A stretch of 22,689 nt of DNA from positions 1-22,689 of the forward strand of contig CAJJNP010000035.1 in the NCBI GenBank assembly GCA_905193145.1, read 5' to 3'. This DNA comes from an uncultured Odoribacter sp. (GTDB taxonomy: Bacteria > Bacteroidota > Bacteroidia > Bacteroidales > Marinifilaceae). The position numbers and the translations under genes were made by a program. Positions 15,192 through 22,689 of this stretch are shown here, piece after piece (the stretch's first letter is position 1; each line of letters opens with the position of its first letter). The notes beneath the pieces were generated by a model that made no database searches, was not told where the DNA came from, and was given only the letters and a program-made list of their open reading frames with translations.

Positions 15192-16367
15192 TTATTTCAC
15201 GCCATAACGATCTGTCTCTTTGTCGGCAAGAACGTCTGCAATTCGGCGGCATGCCTGACCATCACCATAAGGATTTACAGCCTTGCTCATCTTCTCATAT
15301 GCGGCTGCATCGTCGAGGAGTATACTGACCTCATTCATGATTTTATCATAATCGGTACCTACAAGATGTACAGTACCAGACGCAAGAGCTTCAGGGCGCT
15401 CGGTGGTATCGCGCATCACAAGAACTGGCTTGCCAAGACCTGGCGCCTCCTCCTGAATTCCACCAGAGTCGGTAAGGACAATAGTAGCCATGCTCATGAG
15501 GTGAACGAACTCGAGATACTGAAGAGGTTCGATAAAGAAGAAGTTTGGACGGGTGAGGTCTTCACCAAACACCTCGTGAATTGGTTTGCGCACATTTGGA
15601 TTGAGGTGCATTGGGTAAACGAAATCAACCTCAGAATACTTTTCTGAAAGGTCCTTCATGGCGGTCACCATACGAATGAAGCCGTCGCCGAAGTTTTCAC
15701 GACGATGGCCTGTGATAAGGACAAGTTTCTTTCCGTTTGAAAGTCTTGCAACATCGTAACCAGCTTGTGCAAGTACGTTATCCTGCTCTTTAGCAAGAGT
15801 CTCATCGGTCTTGAGCTTGTCAACTACCATATGGAGGGCATCAACAACCGTGTTGCCCGTTACGTAGATATTGCCATGAGCCTTTTCGTCAAGGAGATTC
15901 TTCTCGGAGAGTGGTGTCGGTGAGAAATTGTAGGTAGCGATACGACCGGTAATCTGACGGTTCATTTCCTCTGGCCAAGGACTGTATATGTTGTGAGTGC
16001 GGAGACCTGCCTCTACGTGACCTACGGGAATCTGGGCATAGAATGCAGCAAGAGCACCTGCGGTTGAAGTAGTGGTATCACCATGTACGAGCACTATATC
16101 AGGACGACACTCCTTGAACACATCACGAAGCCCTGTGAGCACGTGTGCTGTCACATCGGTAAGATCCTGGCCCTGTTTCATGATGTTGAGGTCGATGTTT
16201 GGAGTAACCTCAAAGATTTTGAGCACCTGATCAAGCATTTCACGATGCTGGCCGGTTACGCATACGATAGTCTCAAACTCCTCTGAACGCTTCTGAAACT
16301 CCTTCACCAACGGACACATCTTGATTGCCTCTGGTCTCGTTCCGAAGACTAACATTATTTTTTTCAT
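15192..16367 (-). CDS. wecB: UDP-N-acetylglucosamine 2-epimerase (non-hydrolysing)
   Basis: A 391-residue GT-B-like epimerase that interconverts UDP-GlcNAc and UDP-ManNAc, the first committed step to UDP-ManNAcA. Family motifs are in order: MKKIMLVFGTRPEAIKMCPL at the start, CVTGQHREMLDQVLKIF, VLVHGDTTTS, VGHVEAGLRTHNIYSPWPEE, VTGNTVVDAL, LITGHRRENFGDGF, MHLNPNVRKPIHE and LTDSGGIQEEAPGLGKPVLV followed by MRDTTERPEA. Length is standard for the family. It is separated from fnlC by 52 bases and precedes wecC. The full set of active-site motifs makes this one of the most secure calls in the window. Confidence 0.95.
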   Translation of the reverse strand: MKKIMLVFGTRPEAIKMCPLVKEFQKRSEEFETIVCVTGQHREMLDQVLKIFEVTPNIDLNIMKQGQDLTDVTAHVLTGLRDVFKECRPDIVLVHGDTTTSTAGALAAFYAQIPVGHVEAGLRTHNIYSPWPEEMNRQITGRIATYNFSPTPLSEKNLLDEKAHGNIYVTGNTVVDALHMVVDKLKTDETLAKEQDNVLAQAGYDVARLSNGKKLVLITGHRRENFGDGFIRMVTAMKDLSEKYSEVDFVYPMHLNPNVRKPIHEVFGEDLTRPNFFFIEPLQYLEFVHLMSMATIVLTDSGGIQEEAPGLGKPVLVMRDTTERPEALASGTVHLVGTDYDKIMNEVSILLDDAAAYEKMSKAVNPYGDGQACRRIADVLADKETDRYGVK

Positions 16368-16419
16368 ATATTATCCCTTTCTATTTCTCACGTGCACGAT
16401 TATATGCCTGCCAATGTAG

Positions 16420-17616
16420 TTATAACACATCCTTACGCCATACCATCTTATTTACTACACCAACGTAGCTCTGAATGATCTTGACAACCTTGCTGGATAC
16501 ATCATCGACATAGTCAGGTACCGGAATACCATGGTTGCCATTTGCAGTCATTTGGACAGCAAGGTCAATAGACTGAAGAAGTCCCTTGGTATCGATACCG
16601 CTCAAAATAAAGCACGCTTTATCGAGAGCTTCCGGGCGCTCTGTTGATGTACGAATACAGACAGCAGAAATTGGCTTACCAATCGAAGCATAGAAAGAAC
16701 TTTCCTCGGGAAGTGTACCCGAATCGGACACCACGCAGAAAGCATTCATTTGCAAGCAATTATAATCATTAAACCCAAGAGGCTGCTGAATCTGCACGCG
16801 TGGATCGAGTTGGAATCCAGATGCAGCCAGACGATTGCGCGACCGTGGATGGCAACTGTAGAGAATTGGCATATCATACTTTTCTGCCATCTTATTAATA
16901 GCGGTGAAAAGAGAGGTGAAATTCTTCTCTGTATCAATATTCTCCTCACGATGAGCAGAGAGGAGAATGTATTTGCCTTTCTCCAATCCAAGACGCTGGT
17001 GTATATCTGATGCCTCAATTTCTACAAGATTCCCGCGAAGCACTTCTGCCATAGGAGAACCGGTCACGTATGTACGCTCACGAGGAAGTCCACATTCCGC
17101 AAGATAACGACGTGCATGCTCTGAATAAGCCATATTAACGTCAGAAATGATATCAACGATACGGCGGTTTGTTTCCTCTGGAAGACATTCGTCCTTACAA
17201 CGGTTACCTGCCTCCATATGGAAAATAGGAATATGAAGACGTTTAGCCCCAATCACGCTCAAACAAGAGTTAGTATCACCAAGAACAAGGACACCTTCAG
17301 GTTTTGTCTGAACAAAAAGTTTGTATGAGCAGTTGATGATATTACCGCAGGTAGCACCAAGATCATCTCCTACTGCATCCATATAAACCTCAGGATCCTT
17401 CAATTTGAGATCCTTGAAGAACACTCCATTCAGGTTGTAATCATAGTTTTGGCCTGTGTGAGCGAGGATAACATCAAAATACTTGCGACACTTGTTGATG
17501 ACAGCAGCAAGACGGATAATTTCAGGGCGAGTGCCGACAATAATGATCAGTTTCAACTTACCGTTTTTCTGCCACTTAACGTCGCTATAATCAAATTTGG
17601 GAGTTTTAACAGCCAT
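16420..17616 (-). CDS. fnlC: UDP-2-acetamido-2,6-dideoxy-L-talose 2-epimerase, UDP-L-FucNAc forming (FnlC/WbjD/CapG)
   Basis: A 398-residue WecB-like 2-epimerase that performs the last step to UDP-L-FucNAc. Motifs shared with WecB are IIIVGTRPEIIRLAAVINKC, AHTGQNYDYNLNGVFF, VLGDTNSCLSV, FHMEAGNRCKDECLPEETNR, VTGSPMAEVL, LLSAHREENI and VSDSGTLPEESSFYASIGKP. The variants HMEAGNRCKDE and DSGTLPEE rather than VEAGLRT and DSGGIQEE separate it from the true UDP-GlcNAc epimerase next door and fit the CapG/FnlC subgroup. Position directly after fnlB (3-base gap) supports this. It acts in the cytoplasm. Like wecB it belongs to the precursor-supply block ahead of the variable genes. Confidence 0.92.
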   Translation of the reverse strand: MAVKTPKFDYSDVKWQKNGKLKLIIIVGTRPEIIRLAAVINKCRKYFDVILAHTGQNYDYNLNGVFFKDLKLKDPEVYMDAVGDDLGATCGNIINCSYKLFVQTKPEGVLVLGDTNSCLSVIGAKRLHIPIFHMEAGNRCKDECLPEETNRRIVDIISDVNMAYSEHARRYLAECGLPRERTYVTGSPMAEVLRGNLVEIEASDIHQRLGLEKGKYILLSAHREENIDTEKNFTSLFTAINKMAEKYDMPILYSCHPRSRNRLAASGFQLDPRVQIQQPLGFNDYNCLQMNAFCVVSDSGTLPEESSFYASIGKPISAVCIRTSTERPEALDKACFILSGIDTKGLLQSIDLAVQMTANGNHGIPVPDYVDDVSSKVVKIIQSYVGVVNKMVWRKDVL

Positions 17617-17619
17617 AGT

Positions 17620-18843
17620 TTATTCCTTTTCGACTGGATCAAAATAGGTATCTGCTCGATTGGGGTTGAATACCTCATTGCAATACATTACTGTCACCAA
17701 GTCTTCGGTTTCACTTAAGTTAATGATGTTGTGAGTATAGCCTGGAAGCATGTGGACGGCCTGAATCTTCTCGCCGCTTACTTCATAATTCCAGATCTCG
17801 TTGGTACCCTCCTCACGAAGTTGAATAAGACCATGTCCGGCCACTACGATAAAAGTTTCCCACTTGCTGTTGTGCCAATGTTCTCCCTTTGTAATACCAG
17901 GCTTGCTGATGTTGATGGAAACCTGACCATTATTGAGCGTATGAATAAGTTCAGTAAATGAACCACGCTGATCAACGTTCATTTTGAGGTCGTGGATAAC
18001 TTTGTGCCGAGGCAGGTAGCTGAGGTAGGTAGTCATAAGCTTGTATTCGAGGCTGCCTTGAGGCACAGCCATTGCGGTCTGCACCTTACTCTTTGGTGGA
18101 TTTACAGAAACAGCGCATTTATTGATGATGTCCACAATCTCTCCGAGAGTGGTTCTGTGGGTAACGGGACAAAAGCAATATTTTCCTCCAGCAGTTGGAA
18201 CAACGTTGAGACCTTCGAACTCACAACGATGTTCCTTGCCGATGAGGGCTCCAAGCATTTCATCTACCAGATCATCAATGTAAAGGACTTCCATCTCTAC
18301 ACTGCGGTCGTTAACCTGAATTGGGAGATCATTGGCAATATTGTTACAGAAGGTAGCAATGGCACTATTATAATTAGGACGACACCACTTACCGAAAAGG
18401 TTTGGGAAGCGGTAGATGAGCATTTTGGCCCCTATTTCCCGTCCGTACTGGAGAAAGAGGTCTTCACCAGCTTTCTTGCTACAACCATATTCAGAATTGC
18501 CAAAACGACCAGTGAGGGAAGCTTGGGCAGAGCTAGAGAGCATCACGGGACAGCTGTTTTTATGTGCCTTCAGTGTGTCAAGCAGGACGCCGGCAAAACC
18601 GAAATTGCCTTGCATGAACTCTTCCTGATTCTGTGGACGGTTGATACCGGCAAGGTTGAAAACAAAATCAGCTTCAGCACAAAAGCGGTCAAGTTCTTCC
18701 TGGGTATTACCAAGGTCATACTCGAAGACTTCATCTACCTGTACACCTTCGTACCAGCGAGCCTTGCCTTCCCTGATGTTATTGAGTTGAGAGCAAAGAT
18801 TTTTACCGACAAAACCTTTTGCCCCTGTAACCAAAACCTTCAT
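17620..18843 (-). CDS. fnlB: Bifunctional reductase/epimerase of the UDP-L-FucNAc pathway (FnlB/WbjC/CapF)
   Basis: A 407-residue two-domain enzyme like Staphylococcus CapF. The N-terminal short-chain dehydrogenase domain starts MKVLVTGAKGFVGKNLCSQL and has DFVFNLAGINRPQNQEEF, SSSAQASLTGRFGNSEYGCS followed by KKAGE (the YxxxK catalytic pair), and LFGKWCRPNYNSAIATFCNN. The C-terminal domain, from about residue 285, is a metal cupin with KGEHWHNSKWETFIVVAG and LPGYTHNIINLSE. In this family the cupin part epimerises C3 and the reductase part uses NADPH to make UDP-2-acetamido-2,6-dideoxy-L-talose. Full length for the family, 5 bases after fnlA and 3 bases before fnlC, as in the standard fnlABC operon. 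Confidence 0.93.
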   Translation of the reverse strand: MKVLVTGAKGFVGKNLCSQLNNIREGKARWYEGVQVDEVFEYDLGNTQEELDRFCAEADFVFNLAGINRPQNQEEFMQGNFGFAGVLLDTLKAHKNSCPVMLSSSAQASLTGRFGNSEYGCSKKAGEDLFLQYGREIGAKMLIYRFPNLFGKWCRPNYNSAIATFCNNIANDLPIQVNDRSVEMEVLYIDDLVDEMLGALIGKEHRCEFEGLNVVPTAGGKYCFCPVTHRTTLGEIVDIINKCAVSVNPPKSKVQTAMAVPQGSLEYKLMTTYLSYLPRHKVIHDLKMNVDQRGSFTELIHTLNNGQVSINISKPGITKGEHWHNSKWETFIVVAGHGLIQLREEGTNEIWNYEVSGEKIQAVHMLPGYTHNIINLSETEDLVTVMYCNEVFNPNRADTYFDPVEKE

Positions 18844-18848
18844 TTATT

Positions 18849-19898
18849 CTATTTAGCAAGATTAAAAATACCGTTCAATTCGTTCTGAACATACTCAAGA
18901 GCGGCAATCTTAACTTTAGTTTCCGTAAGGTTCAGGCGACGAGTGTTATCAGAGTTGAACTCTTTAAGTTCACAACGTTTATTATCGCCCTCTGTAAAGA
19001 ACTTGTCATAATTAAGAGAGCGATTGTCGGCTGGCACACGATAGAAATCTCCCATATCCTCTGCCTTGGCACACTCTTCGTTAGTCAGGAGAGTCTCGTA
19101 CAGTTTCTCACCATGACGAATACCGATAACCTTGATATTTTCCTTCTTACCACCGAAAAGTTCGCATACAGCCTCTGCTTGAGTCTGAATAGTACAAGCA
19201 GGCGCCTTCTGAACAAGTATATCTCCGTTCTGGCCATGTTCGAAGGCGAAGAGGACGAGATCAACGGCTTCTTCGAGCGACATGATGAAGCGGGTCATTT
19301 TAGGTTCGGTCAGTGTAATCGGGTTGCCGTTGCGGATCTGTTCGATCCAAAGTGGAATAACAGAACCACGTGAGCACATTACGTTGCCATAGCGAGTACA
19401 GCAGATCTTGGTGTCGCCGGAATAACGGCTCTTTGCTACTGCGATTTTCTCCTCAATGGCTTTGGTGATACCCATCGCATTAATTGGATACGCTGCTTTA
19501 TCCGTTGAAAGACAGATTACTGCACCAACCTTTGCCTCAATAGCAGCAGTAAGGACATTGTCTGTGCCAATTACATTAGTCTTTACGGCTTCCATTGGGA
19601 AAAACTCACAGGAAGGAACTTGCTTTAAGGCTGCTGCATGAAAAATATAGTCAACACCAGGCATAGCATTTCGACATGACTGAAGACTTCGTACATCACC
19701 GATAAAGAACTTGATTTTGTGCGCAACATCAGGATACTTTATCTGATATTCATGACGCATATCATCCTGTTTCTTCTCATCACGAGAGAAAATACGGATT
19801 TCTGCAATATCAGTCTTCAAGAAACGATTCAATACTGCATTACCGAATGAACCTGTCCCTCCGGTAATCATAAGGGTCTTACCTGTAAAGATGCTCAT
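18849..19898 (-). CDS. fnlA: UDP-GlcNAc 4,6-dehydratase/5-epimerase (FnlA/WbjB/CapE)
   Basis: A 349-residue extended short-chain dehydrogenase that starts the UDP-L-FucNAc pathway from UDP-GlcNAc. It has the glycine-rich loop MITGGTGSFGNAVLNRFL, FSRDEKKQDDMRHEYQIKYP, FFIGDVRSLQS, the substrate-side segment VDYIFHAAALKQVPSCEFFP, CLSTDKAAYPINAMGITKAI and RYGNVMCSRGSVIPLWIEQI. NAMGITK carries Met where classical dehydrogenases have Tyr, which is usual in this dehydratase/epimerase group. The C-terminal GIRHGEKLYETLLTNEE is also typical. It follows a roughly 700-base gap after the UDP-glucose dehydrogenase gene and opens the tight fnlABC unit, so a promoter just upstream is possible, but I cannot point to one. 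Confidence 0.94.
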   Translation of the reverse strand: MSIFTGKTLMITGGTGSFGNAVLNRFLKTDIAEIRIFSRDEKKQDDMRHEYQIKYPDVAHKIKFFIGDVRSLQSCRNAMPGVDYIFHAAALKQVPSCEFFPMEAVKTNVIGTDNVLTAAIEAKVGAVICLSTDKAAYPINAMGITKAIEEKIAVAKSRYSGDTKICCTRYGNVMCSRGSVIPLWIEQIRNGNPITLTEPKMTRFIMSLEEAVDLVLFAFEHGQNGDILVQKAPACTIQTQAEAVCELFGGKKENIKVIGIRHGEKLYETLLTNEECAKAEDMGDFYRVPADNRSLNYDKFFTEGDNKRCELKEFNSDNTRRLNLTETKVKIAALEYVQNELNGIFNLAK

Positions 19899-20155
19899 AT
19901 TAACTTTTTATTGTTATTAATTAACCATCGTGCAGTTAGCATGAATCCATAAAACGTTATTCTCACCGGCTGAAATCCTTGACTCAGGATGTCAGCTATT
20001 TCGAAGGCTGACCGATAGTTTGAAAGTTCAGATTAACGTGGGCTTACAACTCCATCACAGAATATTGTGTCTATACAAATATGCTTCACAAGTGCTTGAC
20101 AGAACCTTGGAATAGACGTTTGCTCGTACATAGCATGTGTTAGAAATGATAGGGA
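19895..20155 (-). pseudogene. Possible decayed open frame with one internal stop, unrecognised
   Basis: One minus-strand frame is open for 40 codons (contains MYEQTSIPRFCQALVKHICI), then has a TAA at 20033-20035. It continues for another 45 codons (contains ELSNYRSAFEIADILSQGFQ and ITFYGFMLTARWLINN) to a TGA that overlaps the fnlA start in an ATGA arrangement. A single substitution would join the two parts. I do not recognise the sequence, the part before the fnlA start is AT-rich leader sequence, and a chance open frame is quite possible. Together with the next remnant it is all I see in the 19899-20601 gap, apart from a short inverted repeat. Confidence 0.25.
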
Positions 20156-20171
20156 TCAGCCATAATTCGCA

Positions 20172-20191
20172 CTTCCCTGTTTACAAGGAAG
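20172..20191. repeat. Short inverted repeat (imperfect 20-base palindrome)
   Basis: CTTCC at 20172-20176 and TGT at 20178-20180 pair with ACA at 20183-20185 and GGAAG at 20187-20191, with one mismatch and a two-base centre. No T run follows on either strand, so it is not a standard intrinsic terminator. It could be a protein-binding site or a recombination half-site, or chance. Confidence 0.4.
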
Positions 20192-20313
20192 CGATTCACG
20201 ATGTTGCATTATTTATCAAAATGTCAAAGAACTTTACAATCATCGTATCTTACCGGGAGACCAAGGGTATTTGAGTGCCGACGCATAGTTAAATCTATTC
20301 AAGAGTAGCCATA

Positions 20314-20546
20314 TTATTGGGGAAAATACCTACGCAACGCAATCAATACGATTATTGCCAGCAGCATCCAAATATCGCCATTGCCGAAAATGTATCGGAA
20401 CCATTCTCGCAACTCTGCGACTACTTCATGATCCGATGAGACTATACGAAATTTTTAAGGAATTCAGAATTAGATCGCTCTATAAAATTATGCCAATCAA
20501 TTCCACACAGTTGACCGTTAAACACAACAATATAAATACCAATTAC
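20314..20546 (-). pseudogene. Possible frameshifted gene remnant with a membrane segment, unrecognised
   Basis: Two minus-strand frames follow each other. The first (20442-20546) reads through VVFNGQLCGIDWHNFIERSN to a stop at 20442-20444. The second is open from 20454 to a stop at 20314-20316 and reads SSDHEVVAELREWFRYIFGN, then a hydrophobic stretch IWMLLAIIVLIALRRYFPQ. The overlap and lack of a good ATG suggest one decayed gene with a frameshift near 20445-20454, or the C-terminal end of a small membrane protein. I recognise no family. The position between the UDP-glucose dehydrogenase and fnlA is a likely recombination scar. Confidence 0.3.
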
Positions 20547-20601
20547 TTAAGCACATGCACTTCTCAAATACACTATGGATTATTATTATCAAATCATGCA
20601 A

Positions 20602-21948
20602 TTAATCGCGACGAAATATATCACGTGTATAAACTTTCTCCTCCACATCACTCAAGTAATCATCAAAACGATTTGCAATAATTACATTAGACAGAGCCTT
20701 GAATTTAGCAAGGTTGTTCACTACCAGTGACCCGAAAAAGTTTTCACCATCAGCAAGTGTTGGCTCATAGATTACCACATTAGCACCTTTTGCTTTGATA
20801 CGCTTCATAATGCCTTGAATGGCACTTTTACGAAAGTTATCGGAGTGTAATTTCATCGTCAAACGATATACTCCAATAGTAACAGGCTCTTTTTTGCCAT
20901 CATACTGATTATTTGTGCTATAATCGTACCAACCGGCTTTGCGAAGTACTGCATCTGCGATATAACCCTTACGGGTACGATTACTCTCTACAATAGCAGT
21001 TATCATGTTCTGTGGCACGTCTGCATAATTGGCGAGCAACTGCTTTGTGTCCTTCGGCAGACAGTAACCACCATAGCCGAACGATGGATTGTTATAGTGA
21101 GTACCGATCCGAGGATCGAGACCGATGCCCTGGATGATGGCAGCTGAATCAAGGCCCTTCACTTCTGCATAGGTATCGAGCTCGTTGAAATAGCTGACAC
21201 GCAGAGCAAGATAGGTGTTGGCAAAGAGTTTTACAGCTTCGGCCTCCTTCAATCCCATGAAAAGAGTGTCGATATTCTCTTTGATGGCACTTTCCTGAAG
21301 AAGCTTTGCGAATATCTCGGCAGACTCTTCCATGTGATTGCCTTGAATCTTGCGGATTGCCTCATTCTCTTCCTCCCATTCCTCTGACATCATCTTTGGA
21401 TAACCAACGATGATACGTGAAGGCCAGAGATTGTCTTCGAGTGCCTTACTCTCTCGAAGGAATTCAGGAGAGAACAGCAAACGGAACTCACGACGTTTGC
21501 CATCTGCAAGAGGTTCCATCTGTGCAAACTTTTGAGCATATTTCACATAGAGTGAACGGCAATAGCCAACAGGAATCGTTGACTTGATTACCATTGTCGC
21601 CTTTGGATTAACAGAAAGAACGAGGTCAATCACATCCTCAATATGGTGTGTATCGAAGAAGTTCTTTACAGGGTCATAGTTGGTAGGTGCAGCAATAACT
21701 ACAAAATCTGCATCTTTATAAGCGGATGCTCCATCAAGGGTTGCAGTAAGGTTGAGTTCCTTTTCTGCGAAGTATTTTTCAATATACTCGTCCTGTATCG
21801 GCGAGATACGATTGTTAATCTTCTCCACCTTTTCAGGAATAATATCAACAGCAGTCACTTTGTGGTGTTGTGCCAAAAGAGTTGCAATACTCAAACCGAC
21901 ATAACCGGTACCGGCTACAGCAATTTGGAGGTCTTCAAAATTTCTCAT
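20602..21948 (-). CDS. ugd: UDP-glucose 6-dehydrogenase
   Basis: A 448-residue NAD-dependent dehydrogenase that oxidises UDP-glucose to UDP-glucuronic acid. I place the start at 21948 ([20 protein letters not shown]), which puts the Rossmann loop GTGYVG at residues 13-18; a longer reading from 21996 adds 16 residues without conserved content. Family marks are [59 protein letters not shown] and the catalytic loop [15 protein letters not shown] with Cys at about residue 296. The C-terminal domain shows [20 protein letters not shown]. It stands apart, with gaps of about 445 bases upstream and 700 bases downstream. UDP-GlcA would be a second acidic precursor beside UDP-ManNAcA. Confidence 0.93.
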   Translation of the reverse strand: MRNFEDLQIAVAGTGYVGLSIATLLAQHHKVTAVDIIPEKVEKINNRISPIQDEYIEKYFAEKELNLTATLDGASAYKDADFVVIAAPTNYDPVKNFFDTHHIEDVIDLVLSVNPKATMVIKSTIPVGYCRSLYVKYAQKFAQMEPLADGKRREFRLLFSPEFLRESKALEDNLWPSRIIVGYPKMMSEEWEEENEAIRKIQGNHMEESAEIFAKLLQESAIKENIDTLFMGLKEAEAVKLFANTYLALRVSYFNELDTYAEVKGLDSAAIIQGIGLDPRIGTHYNNPSFGYGGYCLPKDTKQLLANYADVPQNMITAIVESNRTRKGYIADAVLRKAGWYDYSTNNQYDGKKEPVTIGVYRLTMKLHSDNFRKSAIQGIMKRIKAKGANVVIYEPTLADGENFFGSLVVNNLAKFKALSNVIIANRFDDYLSDVEEKVYTRDIFRRD

Positions 21949-22393
21949 ATTCTCGCGGATTAATTTGGTTCTGATGGCCGTATTGAACGACACCACGAAA
22001 AGCTCTTTACAAGCGATTTAATCAGATTACCTGTACAGTAGAAATAACAATAGAAGTATATGGTTAAATTTTCTTAAATATTTGGAATTGAAAATGGTGC
22101 TATTGCAGAAAAGGGCATCGGGGAGCGTAATTCATACAAACAGTGGATAATAAACATAATGCCTCAATACTGTTGCGTAGAAAATATGGTCAATACCAGG
22201 AAGAATATCTTTGATGCCTGATTAAGATAGTAGCAGCACGCCGTTAGAAGTGTGCAACTAATCAAGAAACTAAATAATCAAAAGAATAACAATCTAAAAA
22301 CAAGCGTTGCTTAAATACAAACGGATTGTTACATATAATCCAGCGCAATACTTACTTCTGGCTGATCAATGGCCATATCGTGGCACTTGAAGA
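21949..22393. other. Intergenic gap between the capD-like gene and ugd
   Basis: About 445 bases with no intact gene. It holds the FnlA-like fragment listed separately at 22132-22221 and otherwise only short frames. It marks the change from the high-GC upstream gene to the lower-GC cassette. I looked for a Bacteroidetes-type promoter (TTTG then TAnnTTTG) reading towards ugd and saw no convincing pair, and I see no terminator hairpin after the capD-like stop at 22394. Confidence 0.5.
22132..22221 (-). pseudogene. Fragment of an FnlA/CapD-type nucleotide-sugar dehydratase gene
   Basis: A 29-codon open stretch reads KDILPGIDHIFYATVLRH and ends in a TGA at 22132-22134. It matches the internal segment AMPGVDYIFHAAALKQ of the intact fnlA product further down the locus. 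Over 31 bases starting at the Pro codon I count 25 identical positions to fnlA (19640-19670 region). No catalytic motif, start or flanking homologous sequence is readable, so only a decayed shard is left. It suggests an older dehydratase gene stood here, or that recombination with another capsule locus left this piece. The match is short, so chance similarity within a conserved family motif cannot be excluded. Confidence 0.5.
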
Positions 22394-22689
22394 TTATTTG
22401 TCATATACCTCGAACCTCGAGTTTTTCGACTTGAACTCGGGAACCGTCCGCTTCATAAGCCGTATCATGTCGGGAATCTCCACCTTTCGGGACAGCGTCT
22501 CCAGCTCTTCGGCAACGCCGCAGGCCTCCCCGTAGTCATACTCCCGAACCTTGGCGATACGTATCCGGTCGTGCGTCGTCGGAAGCGTGTTCTCCTTGTT
22601 CGACAGAACCTCCTCGTACAGTTTCTCGCCCGGACGCAGACCCGTGTATTCGATCCTGATGTCCTTCTCCGGCTCGAAGCCCGCCAGGG
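22394..22689 (-). CDS. FlaA1/CapD-type nucleoside-diphosphate-sugar 4,6-dehydratase, C-terminal end (partial)
   Basis: The last 98 codons of a gene that enters from the right edge and stops at 22394-22396. The residues IRIEYTGLRPGEKLYEEVLS are the hallmark of the C-terminal domain of membrane-anchored CapD/WbpM/FlaA1-type dehydratases, which act on UDP-GlcNAc at the cytoplasmic face of the inner membrane. The tail continues KVREYDYGEACGVAEELETL and ends near SRFEVYDK. Base composition is about 59% GC, far above the rest of the window, with third positions rich in G and C. This gene is therefore probably part of the conserved chromosomal backbone or of a conserved upstream capsule segment, and the junction with acquired DNA lies just after it. 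The N-terminal membrane part is outside the window. Confidence 0.9.
   Translation of the reverse strand, partial: LAGFEPEKDIRIEYTGLRPGEKLYEEVLSNKENTLPTTHDRIRIAKVREYDYGEACGVAEELETLSRKVEIPDMIRLMKRTVPEFKSKNSRFEVYDK

Noticed and set aside
15160..15252. Longer wecC start at 15252
   Set aside because: The extra 31 residues overlap the end of wecB and precede the Rossmann motif, which normally sits at the N-terminus.
17992..18888. Long plus-strand open frame of 298 codons
   Set aside because: It is the antisense shadow of fnlB, whose two domains and motifs are clear on the minus strand; the plus-strand translation shows no family features.
20172..20191. Palindrome considered as an intrinsic terminator
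   Set aside because: It has a mismatch, and no T run follows on either strand; kept only as a short inverted repeat.
20208..20236. TTTGACATTTTG-like stretch considered as a -33 promoter element reading towards fnlA
   Set aside because: No TAnnTTTG-type -7 box follows at about 19-21 bases, so I cannot support a promoter call.
1..22689. Search for tRNA or rRNA genes, CRISPR arrays and intact insertion sequences
   Set aside because: I saw no cloverleaf-like sequence, no regularly spaced repeats and no recognisable intact transposase.

Overview
The window is a capsule or exopolysaccharide biosynthesis locus read entirely on the minus strand, so transcription runs from position 22689 towards position 311. 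Protein families and operon style (Wzx/Wzy, TupA-like ATP-grasp, CapA, CapD-like dehydratase) fit Bacteroidales. The only partial gene at the right edge (22394-22689) is about 59% GC by my count of its lines, while the centre of the locus is clearly AT-rich, about one third GC in the flippase region. A high-GC Bacteroidales such as Alistipes carrying an acquired AT-rich cassette would explain this, but the genus is an inference.

Layout in transcription order: (1) 3' end of a FlaA1/CapD-type nucleotide-sugar dehydratase; (2) a 445-bp gap with a decayed FnlA-like fragment; (3) UDP-glucose 6-dehydrogenase; (4) a roughly 700-bp gap with broken reading frames; (5) a precursor block fnlA-fnlB-fnlC (UDP-L-FucNAc) and wecB-wecC (UDP-ManNAcA); (6) a variable block: GT2 glycosyltransferase, membrane acyltransferase, hexapeptide acetyltransferase, Wzx flippase, EpsG-like Wzy polymerase, GT-B glycosyltransferase, second hexapeptide acetyltransferase, GT4 glycosyltransferase, TupA-like ATP-grasp, CapA-like protein, GT4 glycosyltransferase, serine-acetyltransferase-like protein, polysaccharide deacetylase and a final GT2 glycosyltransferase; (7) about 310 bp of apparently non-functional sequence at the left edge. 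Most neighbours overlap by 1-4 bases or lie within about 15 bases, as in one operon.

Together the genes predict an acidic polysaccharide made by the Wzx/Wzy route from UDP-L-FucNAc, UDP-ManNAcA and perhaps UDP-GlcA, assembled by five glycosyltransferases. It would be decorated by up to four acetyl/acyltransferases, one deacetylase and an ATP-grasp enzyme that may attach an amino acid. No initiating phosphoglycosyltransferase, Wza/Wzc exporter or UpxY-type regulator is visible.

The most striking signal is a set of four poly-G tracts (7, 8, 9 and 9 G on the coding strand). Each lies in the first 47 codons of a different glycosyltransferase or acyl/acetyltransferase gene. Two genes are in frame here (11274-11885 and 11899-12954). 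Two are out of frame and would be restored by losing one G (1929-2481 and 12965-13916). This looks like a multi-gene slipped-strand phase-variation module controlling the structure and decoration of one surface glycan. That is unusual for Bacteroidales, whose known capsule switching relies mainly on promoter inversion.
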